From Berberis thunbergii (Eukaryota > Streptophyta > Magnoliopsida > Ranunculales > Berberidaceae), in the NCBI GenBank assembly GCA_003290165.1, contig QNQO01000557.1, forward strand, positions 603,720 through 667,719: a stretch of 64,000 nt of DNA. The letters run 5' to 3'. Made by a program: the position numbers and the translations under genes. Position 1 is the first letter of the stretch, and each line of letters begins with the position of its first letter. The notes below the pieces were generated by a model. That model was given only the letters and a program-made list of their open reading frames with translations. It was not told the origin of the DNA and did not search any database. Of this stretch, positions 41,302-53,175 are shown in pieces.

Positions 41302-43989
41302 GTTTGTGCTGTTTTCCTGCATTTTTTTGGTAAACTTTTTTTTTTCTTTTTTTTTAATTTTAAAATATATTGTTTTTTCAATTTTAATTCTGGAGGGAAG
41401 TAGCTGAATAAAAAATTATCCAGTTAGTTAACTACAGATGGTGGTATTTACTGTAAAGTGTAAACTATTAGTTCAATTCTCTAAGGTTTAGAGTGCACTG
41501 CTGTTAAAATTTGGGATCATGATTGCAACTAGAATTGATGTTGTGAACTTTCATTTATTTCTTAAGGAGGAACATAATGCAGAGGGAGGAGGATAATGGA
41601 TTATTGAAAGCATTGATATGAGGCATGTCTGCAAGGTGGGATCGTTGTTGAAGCACAGGTATTAAGAGATTATGATTTTGGATGTCGAAGAATAGAGATG
41701 GGGAAGCTTTTGAAAACTCCTAGGCAGGGGCACACCTTGGAAAAATTCAACATTTTAGGGTGCAACTAGTTGGTTAGCAAAGTATTGCAAATATCAAGTT
41801 ACCCTCTGTACACAATAAAAACAGACAAAATGATGTGAGGTCAGTAGAGAATGAGAGATCATTCTTAGGAATGGAAGGCATTTTGATGAGCTGAAAATGA
41901 GTTTCTTAAAGAAAAAAGGACATGAGAGAGAAGAGGAGGGACAAAAATATGAGCACTTTAGTTGTTGCATTGGTGTCAAAAGCTAGTCAAATAACTCATA
42001 AAACCTGTTTGGGACTAGTAAATGATTACTCGAGGTTGAGCACTATATATAATTTTTTTTTTTGAATTATTATAAAGTAAAAAAAAAGTGGAATACCTGC
42101 CTAGTTTATACAATTATGAAACTTGAAATCAATTTGCAATGACTAGTAGGAATGTTGCACGTCAAAGTTTGCTTTTGAGTAATAGTGGCAGTGAGATTTA
42201 AGACTTTTAGATAAAAAGTAAACTAGAGGAGAAAATGACGTTGAGTAATTGGATCCATTATTTTTCTAGGAGATATTCCATCATTATGACATTCATAACT
42301 TTGTCGTCGGGCGAACATGAGGGCTGATTTAAGACTCTAGCGCATTGGGGCTTATGTAACAGCAGAGTAGAGCATATCTCTTGAGAGGTTCCTTGTTGGT
42401 TGGGAAGCCTCATCCTAGACCAGTTATCTCTGTTTATTGTGCCCAGGAGGATTATGTGCTCATTATAAAGGCTGTTGATGTCTTTGCTATCCGCAGGCTG
42501 TTAATCTATTGTTGTTTATTTGATCACTTACATCTCTTTGCACTTAGTTTCTAAATTACTATAGTCATTACTAGCTTTTGTAATCAATTATAGGAAAAAA
42601 ATGAAATAGAAAACATGATGACACAATTTTTTTTTGAAAGAAAGGAACATTTTTGAATTTCAAACTGGGAAGATAACTGCAAAATGGAGAGAATTTCGGA
42701 GTATGGGAAAAGGTAAAGGATAATGAGAGTAATGTTAATTGCATGGGGGAAATATCGGGGACATATGGTGGCATGAGGAATAAGGAATCTCCCATATTGG
42801 TGTGTACGCAAGAAGGAAAATTGGTTCATCAAAATTAGTTGCCGATAAGTAGAAGATAAGCTATCATGGTGGAAGGGAGAATATCCTGGAGAGATATGAA
42901 AGGGATGGATATGAAAGGGTACGTGAAGGACAAGTATAACTGACGAGGAGCGAGGATGGGAAAAGTTGTGAAGTCTGATTCATATTGCTATATTTTGGGG
43001 CGTTTGGTTGGAAATTGGAGATTTTTTTAGGATTCAGTACTGTAGGGTTGTCTATACAAGTGACTGAAAGCAGTTAACATTATTTTTTAATCTTTCTGGC
43101 AACCACATTGAGATGCGCATGCTTGCAACTTCCGGGGGATTGTTCAAAGTCGATCCTATAGGAACTCTACACAACAAGAGTGTTTCTCATTGGAAAAGCC
43201 TCTTATGCAGAGTCAATAACGAGAAGATGGAGGGAAAGATAAAAAAAAAGAGAGTAAAGAATGAGGTAAAGTTCTTCCTCTATAACTTGTACTCCCCGAG
43301 GCAAAATTCTTCCTCTAACTCGTACTTTCGAGTAGAAGTTCTTCCTCTATAACATGTGCTCCCCTTTTATAGTCCAAATCTGTGGTCCCCTCCCTGGTTT
43401 GTGTTGTGTCATTAATGTTCCATATAATCACTTTACAAAGAGTGTCTCCATTACATGTGCTTGTGATCTGGCTTGTGCCTATTGACATTGGGATTCCGTC
43501 TCTCATGCTCTGTTGTTTGTACCAAGGGTTTGTCCTAACGGCATGCTTCCCACTACTTGTCCTTGATGATCTGGCAGGAGGATGTGAGTATCAGTAATTG
43601 TCTTGAACATGTTCTTCGTTGTTTATTCTTATTAATCTATGATAATTGGCACCTTTATCTCATCGACCACCTAACCCTTTATAGAATTGGGAAGTCATGG
43701 TTACGTGGTTTTTTCTACTATTTTCTATTGGGTCATTTCTGTATTGCTCATGTCTTAGACTTGACTATTCCGGTATAGCTGCAGTCCCTTGGCATTTGTG
43801 GTTAGATTGCTAACCGTTGCTTTCCCTTCACTGTTTTGACTGAATTCTTGAGACATGTCAGGATCTGATCCATTCAAATCTTACTTTTTTGCCAACACAA
43901 ACAAAATGAAGAATTCATTCTTAGAAAAGGGAGTACAAGATGGTGAGTGAGACAACTCATGAAAAGAAAAGGAAAGAAAATACATTAGC
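41302..43989. other. PUR7 intron 5, 5' part
   Basis: 2.7 kb of intron sequence with A/T tracts. No domain was found. It precedes the LINE remnant in the same intron. Confidence 0.45.
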
Positions 43990-44579
43990 ATAAAATAATC
44001 GAAGGTTATATCTTTAATTAGTTTCCAAGAGTTGCCCCATCTCCGAAAACAGTCCCTTATCCCCCCTGAAAAGTTGGTTGAGTGACCTCAATCTATCCTT
44101 ATTTCTTCCCTTCCAAATACACCAAATAATAGTGTGTGGGCCTCGAGCCATATCCAATCCACCAACATTGATAAATTATTGGATTTCTAGCGCATGAGCA
44201 AGTTTTTCAAGCTCCCCCCCTAATGGCACAAGGACCCTGGTGTCAGCCATAAACTTCGACGAAATCTCTTGGGTGAACTCGCAACGAACCAACAAGTGAT
44301 CGATCGACTCGTCAGAGATATTACACGGCTACGAGATAGCGGGCACACCTTTCTTCTAACTTGGATACCTCTTCGAGTGAGGTTGTCTGTTGTTAAAATA
44401 CGACCATGAAACACCGTCCACATGAAAAAATTCAGGCGAGGAGGAATGCGGTCCAACCACACTGATTTCTTATAGGCCAAAATACAGGAGTTGTAATACA
44501 ATTGATTAGACAAGCCACAAATGAATTCGAAAAACTCCACTGACTACCCGTTTGATTTATCTTTCCACACTAGCTCATT

Positions 44580-44991
44580 GTGCTATTAATGCGGCCGAAA
44601 ATCAGCCAAAAAACGGTATGCGGGGCTGGACCGAATCGCACAGGGTTGACTCGGTCGGCTTTAAACAGAACCAGTAAAATCGGTCAAAACCGGTCAAAAG
44701 TGGTAAAAAAGTGGGGAAAAACGATAAAAAACGGTCTAGGTAACTATAGGTGTTCCAACCTGCAAAATTAAATTCATTTGATTAATTAGTAAAATAATAT
44801 ATGACTATGATTACATATTTACACCCTTTTGATTAATTACTTATTTTGTAATCTATGACTATGATTAAATTTTAAAAATATATACTTTGAAAAAATTGTT
44901 CGCATAATTTCGCTTAGTCTCGCATAATTATGAAAAATCGTAATGCGGTCCTGATCGCTTTGCGACCGCTTTCCGCATTAACTGCATAGCG
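44580..44991. mobile_element. hAT-type MITE, 412 bp
   Basis: Flanked by the 8-bp duplication AGCTCATT (44572-44579 and 44992-44999). The ends are imperfect inverted repeats: GTGCTATTAATGCGGCCG at the left, and the complement of GCTATGCAGTTAATGCGG at the right. The GC-rich flanks enclose an AT-rich middle. No coding sequence. Confidence 0.8.
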
Positions 44992-45062
44992 AGCTCATTA
45001 ATACCCACAGCCAGCTGATGTTGCTCCAAAATGACTAGGAAACTTGCAACAGAATCCAACTC

Positions 45063-45538
45063 TAGGGCTGAAAACCGAACCGTCGGTTCGGTTTTTCACC
45101 TAAACCGTGAACCGAACCGATTTAGGTCGGTTTTAAAATTTTCAAATCGAAACCGAACCGATTTAGGTCGGTTTTAAAATTTTCAAATCGAAACCGAACC
45201 GACCATTAACAAAACCGATCCGAAACCGAACCGATTCTAATTTATGCAAACCGTAACCGAACCGAACCGACTAAAATCGAACCAAAACCGAAATAAAACC
45301 GAACCGAACCGAATATTTAAACATATTATATTATTTATATATAAAATATATTATTTATTATATATATTCGGTCGGTTCGGTTTGGTCGGTTAAAATCACA
45401 TAGAAACCGAAAATCGAACCGACCACTTCGGTTTTGCATTTTTTAAAACCAAAACCGATCCGAACCGAATTTAAACCGAACCATTCGGTTCGGTTTTGAT
45501 CGGTTCGGTCGGTTTGATCGGATTTTTGTTCAGCCCTA
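45063..45538. mobile_element. hAT-type MITE built from CCGAACCGA repeats, 476 bp
   Basis: The ends TAGGGCTGAA...TTCAGCCCTA are inverted. The 8-bp duplication TCCAACTC is perfect on both sides (45055-45062 and 45539-45546). The interior is almost wholly (AACCGAACCGA)-type repeats on the left half and their complement (TCGGTTCGGTT) on the right half around an AT-rich centre, so one strand can fold into a long hairpin. Confidence 0.9.
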
Positions 45539-45725
45539 TCCAACTCCCACTTCCTCAATCAATGTCTAAACCAAAAATCGTATGCTCAATATAGGCATCC
45601 TTATGTGGCTATCCTAGAAGTCACTCATGGACTATTCTTCTTTAAACAATGGGCAAAGAGATCCGCAAACAAAACTTTAATGGTTGGCTGTTGCACCACT
45701 TATCATCCCAAAAAAATACTTCTGA

Positions 45726-46125
45726 CCTAGAAACATGTTTGACATAATACTTGATTTTTTATTTTATTTTTTTATTATAAAATTTATTTATAAAATTTAT
45801 TGTTATTTTCTATTAATTTTTTTCTTCCGAAATTATTGTGTCAATTTGATATTACAAAAAAGCAAAAGTGCATTGCAAGGGAAATACTTTAGAAATATAA
45901 ACCTGCTATCATTGTTCTTCCCTTCTAAGAATATAAATTAAAACACTAATTCTTTAGTTAATCATTTTGAAATTCCAATGTTAGGGAACCAATGTTCAGT
46001 GACATAGTTTATAAAACATCATATCTTATTTTTGAGGAAATTCAACAAATTTAATATTGTATCTTCCTTCTGTCTTTCACAGCTATTGACTAGTAGTCTT
46101 GTATGATGCATTTTATCATGTACAG
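45726..46125. other. PUR7 intron 5, 3' part
   Basis: AT-rich sequence leading to the acceptor at 46124-46125. Nothing else recognised. Confidence 0.5.
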
Positions 46126-48449
46126 ATAGTTCAATGTGGCCTAATGACACAAGCTGAATATGACGAAACAAGTAAAAAAAGCATTGAGCTTATTTGAGTA
46201 TGGACAGGTAAATAATCTTATATTTCTTTCCTTAACAACAATCAATTTTATTTTAGTTGACAATTTGTACTGTATTTTACTGTTTCGTTCTGAAAATATT
46301 GATATGTACTTTTGCTTTCAACTACTAAAATTTAATCAAGCACTTGCTCTGCTTGAATCCCAAACTTTAATTTCAGCGTTGGCCATCATTTCTGTTTTTA
46401 ATGAGCTGATAGAAGTGCAATAAATCTTAAGTACCGGACAATGCAAATTGTGTCCTACAGTTTGGGTTTTGGGGATGTTGAATGAAACTCCTGATGGTTA
46501 TCAATGAAGTTGAACTAATTACATCTATTTTACCACATTTTGTTAGTTGATTTGTTTACTTGACTTTTGCATCAGTACATGCTTTTGCTTCACTGATTAC
46601 CATGTTCTATTTTCTGTAAGAGTAGCGTGTAGCACTTGAACACGGCCTGTTGCTAGTTGATACAAAGTATGAGTTCGAAAATGGGCCAGATGGGACAATT
46701 ATTTTGATTGATGAGGTTAGTTTTGATACTTTTAGCTGAGATTCAGAAAATTTATTATGGTGATTGTGACTTCAGTACTTTTATGATAATTTTTAGGTAC
46801 ATACCCCTGATTCTAGCAGATACTGGATTGCAAATTCTTATGAGGAGCGCTTTGAGGCTGGTCTGGAACCTGAAAATGTTGATAAGGTGTCGATGTTATC
46901 CATTCTAAGTTTTTGTTGTTGATTGAGTTACGCGTTTAAGGGCGAGTTTACTGAGTATGATATGGCTGATGAACTGATATGCTAGTGGCAGAATTTTGTT
47001 TACGACTGCATGATAGCATTCTTCACTTACATATTATCAGCATTCTCCTAAATCCTCAAAATTTTACATTGACGTGTTGATCCAGTGTTGCTTCTTTTCA
47101 AGAACAATATCGTGGATAATCCTGAATCAGGTTTAGGTTCTTCAACATATTCATATTTTGGTTTATTCATCTTGGAGTAACTTCCCCAACGTTCAGTTCC
47201 TGTTTGTAGTGTTTAGCAAGCACTTGTGAATTCAAGAAGCTTGTTATTCTTTTGGTCGAAATTGTTGAAAAAATCAGTGGGCTCTGTATCCATGTTCCAT
47301 TTTTTAAGGAAAGGAAGTCATATAAATGGGTTTGTAATATAGTTTTCATATTTGATATAGTTTTTATGTCATACCCTTAAGTCTTCTAAGGTTACTTTTC
47401 ATGTATGTTTTTCTCCTTTGCATGATGCATGATTTCTTTGTCAAAAGAGGTAAAAAATGATTTCTTGACATTTACTTTGATTGAACTATATTCAGGAGTT
47501 CCTGAGACTCTGGTTTAAAGATCATTGCAATCCATATGAAGATGAGGTATGTTGTACAAACGAAATTTCCATTTTTCTTTTATATTTTCTATAGTACATA
47601 CAAACCAAAAATCGTAACTTGGTTTATCAAAATATACAGGTCCTTCCTAATTCCTATAGCTCCTGAAGAACTTGTTTGCGAGCCTGCTTGGAGGTATATC
47701 TTGCTATGGATTGAGTTCTACTATTCTCTTTGAATTAAACGAAGAGAAATGAAACACAAAAGATGGTGACTGTAGCTCTATGCTTAGTTGTGCATTTGTC
47801 TTCTTATTGGAGGTTATCCTGCAGTATTAAAGTTCTCTGTGTTAACTAAGGCACTATGTTGGGAACTTTAGGAGTAAATGTTAAATATTCTGCTTAATTC
47901 AATTTTTGCTTCATTCAACTGGTTGGTGTTCATGTAGTTTTTAAACAATCACGCAAACTGCATGGACAATTTATACAACACATTCAACTCATACACCTTT
48001 CTCAATTCTCATTATAGTTAGTCGCCTTTTGGTATTTTATTGTTTATAGTTCTTCATTGTGCAATAAAAGTTAAAGAAGAATAGAAACAAAATCAAATAA
48101 AACGAAAGAAAAAAAAGATGGAAACAAAAGTATTTATGAAGGCAGGAAGTTAATTGAGAAAAGAAGCTTTTAGGAATGCTTATGCCTAACCCTTATCCCC
48201 CCACCTCCCTGTTTTTTGATTCCCTGTAACTTTCGCTGGAAAAACCTCCATTTTCAAAATGATCCGTATTTTGTGCGCGTGGAGCTTTATCTCTTGTAAA
48301 AAGAATGTACGCTTGTTTAGTTCTTTAATTGTTTGCTTAATATTTGACATATCGTTTTTGTATTTATAATAACCAGTGGGTTGCTTTTGGCAGATATATT
48401 CTTGTTTGAAGCAATTACAAGGTCAAAATTGGAGATGCAAGGGGCTGAG

Positions 48450-49691
48450 GTAATAAAAGTATTTTCATCATAAATACCCCATTATTTAGATTTGCGTTGT
48501 TTGTCGACTGTGGGAGAGAGGGAGAGTGGGAAAGACAGAGAGCTGAGCTTGGACTGAGCTCAGCTCAGCTCATGCCACTGAACTTCAACCATTGAAGTTG
48601 TTTAATTATCAAATTGAACCATAGCAATGGACATGCACAAATGCATGCATAACAATGGAAGCCCAAAACCAAAAACAAAAGTTAAAATGCATGAGTGACC
48701 TGATAACATAACTTTCAAATGAGAGCATCATTTGCTCATTTATTGCTCAACTTCTCATAGTGAGGCAATATTAAAGATAAAACAAGACAGTAAAACAATT
48801 AAATAAATCAATAAATATAGTGCGAAAATGCAAACAAGAAAATGAATGTTAAAATGCCAAGGCTCCACTGAAACCGTTTTTAGAACATGCCATGCCCCAC
48901 ACACGTGACACTGCTTGAAACCCTTATTTTCCATTCTGCCCCTCTTCAAATCCGACCGTCCTTGGCCAGTACTGTATCTAACAGTCGTTAGGACTGACCA
49001 TTACAAATCTTCCTCAACACACTATAAACATCGACCCCTCTATGCTCTCTTTGTAAATTCCTTTCCTCTTTTCTCCCTCTCTGTCACTATTACCACCAAA
49101 TACCACTTTCCCTATTATCACGAAAGTCCCGTTTCTTCTTTTCTGTCAATTCTTCTCCCTCTTTGTTACTGTTTCACTTCCAATGAACCCCATCAAGCTC
49201 TGTTTTGAGTAGCTTCATTGTAGTGGAAGTGATTCTGTAACGAGGGTGGAAGTGGTTCATTAAGCTTATTTTCGAAGGTAAAACACGAATTCCTATTTGA
49301 TTTTGGTTCATCAAACTTTGTATTGCAATCAAAATTTTGTATGCTTATTGACCACTCTTTTGTTGTACTGCGAGGTTGAACATGAATGCCAAGTATTGAT
49401 CAATTTGGCCACAGGGAGATGTTTGTCCTTGGTTTTATGTCTGTTGTAAGACGCCAGATGGTATTATGAGGTTATGGACTATTAAGATCAATGATAACAG
49501 TAGCTATCACTGTAGTATGCATTCAGAAGTTTTCCCAATAGTCATTGTTTGGAAATAACCCTCCACTTCCTTTATGATACACTAGAAGTAATTGTTCCTT
49601 GATAGGGTTTGAATTGAGTTACATGTTTTGTGATAATGTTGTTTCACGACATGTTTGGTTATGAGAAAAATTTTCCATGGGAAATTTTCAG
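48450..49691. other. Region after PUR7; possible promoter and leader
   Basis: The last PUR7 exon was sought here and not found. 48870-49262 has a promoter-like look: CACACACGTGACA (an ACGTG motif) at 48898, ACTATAAACA at 49021, a pyrimidine-rich leader, a nine-codon frame MNPIKLCFE, and a possible donor at about 49278. No protein-coding gene follows that I can identify. Confidence 0.25.
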
Positions 49692-50401
49692 TGTTCTAAA
49701 AATCGCTAGGCGTTGGGCGGGCGGCGAGCTGGTGCCTAGCGCCCAGGGGCCTAGGTGGGTGCCTAGGCGGGCGCCTAGGCGGCACCTAGGCGGTCTTAGG
49801 TTTTGTATTATTACTTTAATAATTTACAAAAGTTAAGCATAATACATTATCAATTACATCCAATTTAATGCCAGTATATATATGCAAAATTTAAAAACAT
49901 GAAAAATTATCAATAGTGAACAAAATTTATTAAAACTCAAATGACTGAAGTTGGTCATGATGGGTACTTTATATAAATTTGAATGTGTACTCTTTTATTT
50001 TTCTTCAAATTGCATAAATAACCTCAGTTATATTTGATAAATCTACATTAGTAAAATTGGTACCGATAGATCATTCGAGAATTCCATTAAGTAATCATCA
50101 TTTGCTACATTTAGACATATACTGAATAAAAAATAATTAAATAGTTTATTATTAAAAATAGGAAATAAAATAAAATAAGAACACAATTAGCCATATTAAA
50201 AATTTTAAAAAATTAAAAAAAATAAAAATCGCCCAGATCGCCTAGACCCCGCCTAGGCCGCCTAGACCCCGCCTAGGCCGCCCAGACCCGCCTAGACCCG
50301 CCCAGCCCTCCCAGCCGCCCAGACAGCCCGCCCAGCCATTAATCTGGGCGGTTTTCCACCTTCTAGCGCCCAGGCGGCCGCCTAGACCGATTTTTAGAAC
50401 A
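49692..50401. mobile_element. MITE with CCTAGGCGG-rich arms, 710 bp
   Basis: The ends TGTTCTAAAAATCG...CGATTTTTAGAACA are a perfect 14-bp inverted pair. The arms are packed with GCCTAGGCGG-type repeats (49700-49800 and 50228-50395) around an AT-rich middle. GGAAATTT lies just outside both ends and may be the 8-bp target duplication. No coding sequence. The family is typical of plant hAT/Mutator-like MITEs; which superfamily is uncertain. Confidence 0.75.
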
Positions 50402-51501
50402 TTGGAAATTTCCAAAGAAAAGAGATGGAAGAGAGAGTGGAAGGTTGAAGATGACCATGTATTTTGGAAAGTGTTTGCTTAACTCTCCCCAAAAAAACAT
50501 TTTCCTTAGTTTTATAAGAAGCCAAGAGGTTAAAGATGCTCATGAAATTCATGTTCTTCATTCTCTCTACCTCTTTCCCTCCTCTCCCTTCTCCTATGGA
50601 AAATCATAAAATTGAAGTTAAGAGACAGTGAAAAAAGTTTTCATCCCATGATGTTGAATTTCCATGGAAATCTAATTTTACCCTCTAGAAAGTTTTTTTT
50701 TCCATGATTTTAAGATGGCAATTTCCATTCTTACTTCCCCATCTCTGTCCGTTCTTCCACTATGTTTCCTGCACTATCTATGTTTTCCATGGAAAAAAAT
50801 CAAACACACCCTTAGTGATTTTTTTTTCAACCTAATCTGATGTTTTGTTGAATGAATTGTGCCAAACAAACAATCTTCTGAGATATCGGTTTTACCATTT
50901 CTGATGTATTTTTTGCTTTGCAAGTGTCATAGTCAGTTTTCACCGCATTTGGGGTGTACTAGTTTTAAAACTGGGCATCCCATGTTTGGCTTAGATTTTA
51001 CCTATCTACTCGCCCGAGTAGCCACCCCTTGTCATCTTCAACAATTCATAGACTCGGGGACTAGTAGAACCTATTTCGTGCTCCTTTTTCCTCACACATT
51101 GATCGCCGTTGCCACTTCCATGGAGTGCCTGACTCCTTCGTCACCATCACGACCACCCTTCATACCCCACAAATTCACCCATCAAAGAACCTTTATGGTA
51201 CAACTATGAGATTAGGGTTTCGAAAGCTTTCCATTGTACTTCCACCGCTCACACAAGCAGGGCAAAATTCTCAATTCTGCACCAGAAAGTGAACAACTCC
51301 CAATTGGTTTGCTTGGAAAAGCAGCCACTTAGCGAAAATCCGTTTTTGTTTTAGACGCCATTCATGTCTACTATGAATCCTATAACTTCAATGTTCATTG
51401 TGATATCTATACATTTGTTACACTGTTGTGCAGTTTAGTCTTCTATTTGGATTTCATAATGACTTATTGAATGTTTATGGATGTCAAAATTTGATTTTTA
51501 G
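50402..51501. other. No gene recognised
   Basis: Contains an open frame of 116 codons at 50859-51209 whose sequence looks like chance coding (no domain, poor start context). Confidence 0.35.
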
Positions 51502-51660
51502 TGCAAAGGCTACAAATGAGTATGAATTAACAAGACAAAGGTGGCTGATTTTGTGAATGCATCAGAGTCAAAGGAGATTGTGTTTATGTGAAATGCTATT
51601 GAGGCTATTAATCTAATAGCTTACTCTTGGGGTCTCACAAATTTAAAATTAGATGATGAG
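51502..51660 (+). pseudogene. NFS2: Plastid cysteine desulfurase (NFS2/SufS type), single orphan exon
   Basis: NFS2 releases sulfur from cysteine for plastid iron-sulfur cluster assembly. The exon starts after an AG acceptor with AKATNEYELTRQ. After a one-base deletion it continues VADFVNASESKEIVFM, stop, [23 protein letters not shown] and a GT donor. The expected FTRNATEAINL segment has Arg replaced by TGA. The next exon, which would carry the VAEHHSN pyridoxal-phosphate region, and all other exons are missing, so this is an isolated dead fragment. Confidence 0.85.
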
Positions 51661-52599
51661 GTACTTTGTCTCATTTCACTTGCATTTGGTCGAAGTTCAT
51701 ATTGATTATGATTGTATACATCAGGTTTTTATTATTTTTTATTAAATTTTTTATTATTATTATGTTTTTATTTTATTTTAAATATCAACATGATTATGTA
51801 TGGAAGTATAGTGAAGGAGTCACTTTTTGAATCGTGTTTGATGAGTCAAATTTAGTGATTCGCTACATGGTGTGGTGCTTTGAAAAACAATTTGCCACAT
51901 AGCAGTAATAGGGAAAGGGTTGCAACTTGGGCGGCGAACGTCGGAGAAAGGACAAGAAGAAAAAGTAGTTATAGAAGTAATACCAGTATAGTATAGTAGA
52001 ACGTCTTTCTAGTGAAATTGTTTGTAGCAATAACTTCCATGTAGTCTTAAGAAATTACGCTACCAACTATGGCCAGTTATTATTAGTAATGCCCCTACAT
52101 TGTAATAAGTTATAATTTTTTTAGGTTTTGTCTTGAGAAACTTGCCTCCACATTGTAATAATTGACCCTAGGTGACATAGTTGGTTTGCTGGAGGAAGAA
52201 GAAAGATGTTCATTTGAATTGCTTGTACTGTATGTAATTACATATTCAATTTACTTAGAGAGAGGCATTAATGCAATGCATAATGGTAGACTTTCACGAT
52301 GACTCTTTTACATTTTTTTCCTCAATGTATAATGCAATTTACTCTTTTACAACTACATATATGCACTAGCGATTTGGGACAAGGCGTCACTCTTTTCTCA
52401 ATGTCGGCATCTTGAAAATTGACACACTCCACTATTAAAATAATGTTTTTATCCATAGTTCCACATTTAGGATAACTAAATCAAATATATATATATATTT
52501 TGTAACTGTACATCTATTAAGTAATAATCTCCTTATAGTAATAAATTGGTTTGGTCCAATACTATTACTGTTATTACTATATAGAGGTGTGACAGTAGT
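51661..52599. other. No gene recognised
   Basis: AT-rich sequence with a (TA)n run near 52488-52498. No next NFS2 exon was found. Confidence 0.4.
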
Positions 52600-53175
52600 A
52601 GTAAAGTGAAGTTACCATGGGTTGTGTAACGAAGCGATCCACATGGTAGTTTGTTTATTTCTGAGCTCGCCCACATGGTAGTTTGCCAGCCTTTGAGCCT
52701 GTACACACATGGATTTGCCAGCCTCAGAGCCCGTCCACACATGGTAGTCTGTTAGCTTCAGAACCTGCTCACACAAAGCTGTTATAATCCACCCCTCTAA
52801 GGGCCCAACATCTTCGTTGACACACTTTCGGCTGGGTTCGACTCTGATACCACTCTGTAACAATCCGATCCACATGTCTCAATATTGTCCACTTAGGCCC
52901 AAGGTCCGCACGACTTTAAAGCGTGTTATACCAAGGGATCCAACCTCGCACATATATAGCACATCCCCTTCCCTCACCAAGGCGATGTTAGACTGTAATA
53001 CCAAGGCATCATGCCAGTCTCTGAGCTCGCCCACATATGGTAGCTTGCCAGCAACTGAGCATGCCCTCCAACTACCAGCCTCAGAGCATGCCTACACTCT
53101 GTAGCCCGTCAGCCTCAGAGTCCGCCCACACATTGTAACTCGTTAGCCTCAAAGACTGCCCACACAAAGTTGTTA
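52600..53175. repeat. Diverged copy of the TGTGACRACCCCCC repeat, with local tandem units
   Basis: The segment from CCACCCCTCTAAGGGCCCAA through GATACCACTCTGTAACAATC, CGCACGACTTTAAAGCGTG and CCTCGCACATATATAGC parallels the units at 5851-6490. It is flanked on both sides by short repeats of GCCAGCCTCAGAGCCCGTCC/ACACATGGTAG type, about 45-60 bp each. Confidence 0.6.

Larger units (their letters stand above)
44000..45725 (-). mobile_element. LINE (non-LTR) remnant in PUR7 intron 5, cut by two MITEs
   Basis: On the minus strand the C-terminal region of a plant LINE polyprotein can be followed. FFWDDKWCNSQPLKF lies near 45700. It is followed by a decayed linker with GSGSWILLQV, and then the zinc-binding RVT region 44540-44220 ([20 protein letters not shown] then [13 protein letters not shown]). 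The end GDKGLFSEMGQLLETN has its stop at 44017. The sequence is interrupted by MITEs at 44580-44991 and 45063-45538, each with its own duplication. Multiple stops show it is dead. Confidence 0.75.
40019..48449 (+). pseudogene. PUR7: SAICAR synthetase (purine biosynthesis), eleven exons with frameshifts
   Basis: The enzyme joins aspartate to CAIR in plastid purine synthesis. Exons are 40019-40181, 40323-40424, 40515-40644, 41034-41126, 41213-41301, 46126-46207, 46626-46715, 46797-46886, 47496-47546, 47640-47693 and 48394-48449, all with AG and GT sites. Motifs include KVRDVYDAGDYLVLVTT then [74 protein letters not shown] and EFLRLWFKDHCNPYEDE. Frames break in exon 1 (about 40165-40178), exon 6 (seven A at about 46172), exon 10 (after VLPN) and exon 11 (one T missing near 48402). 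The last exon was not found. The N-terminal 40 residues are Ser/Thr-rich and could be a transit peptide. Either this is a young pseudogene copy, or a real gene with assembly indels. Confidence 0.88.

Noticed and set aside
50859..51209. 116-codon plus-strand frame
   Set aside because: No recognisable domain, poor start context and no neighbouring exons; likely chance.
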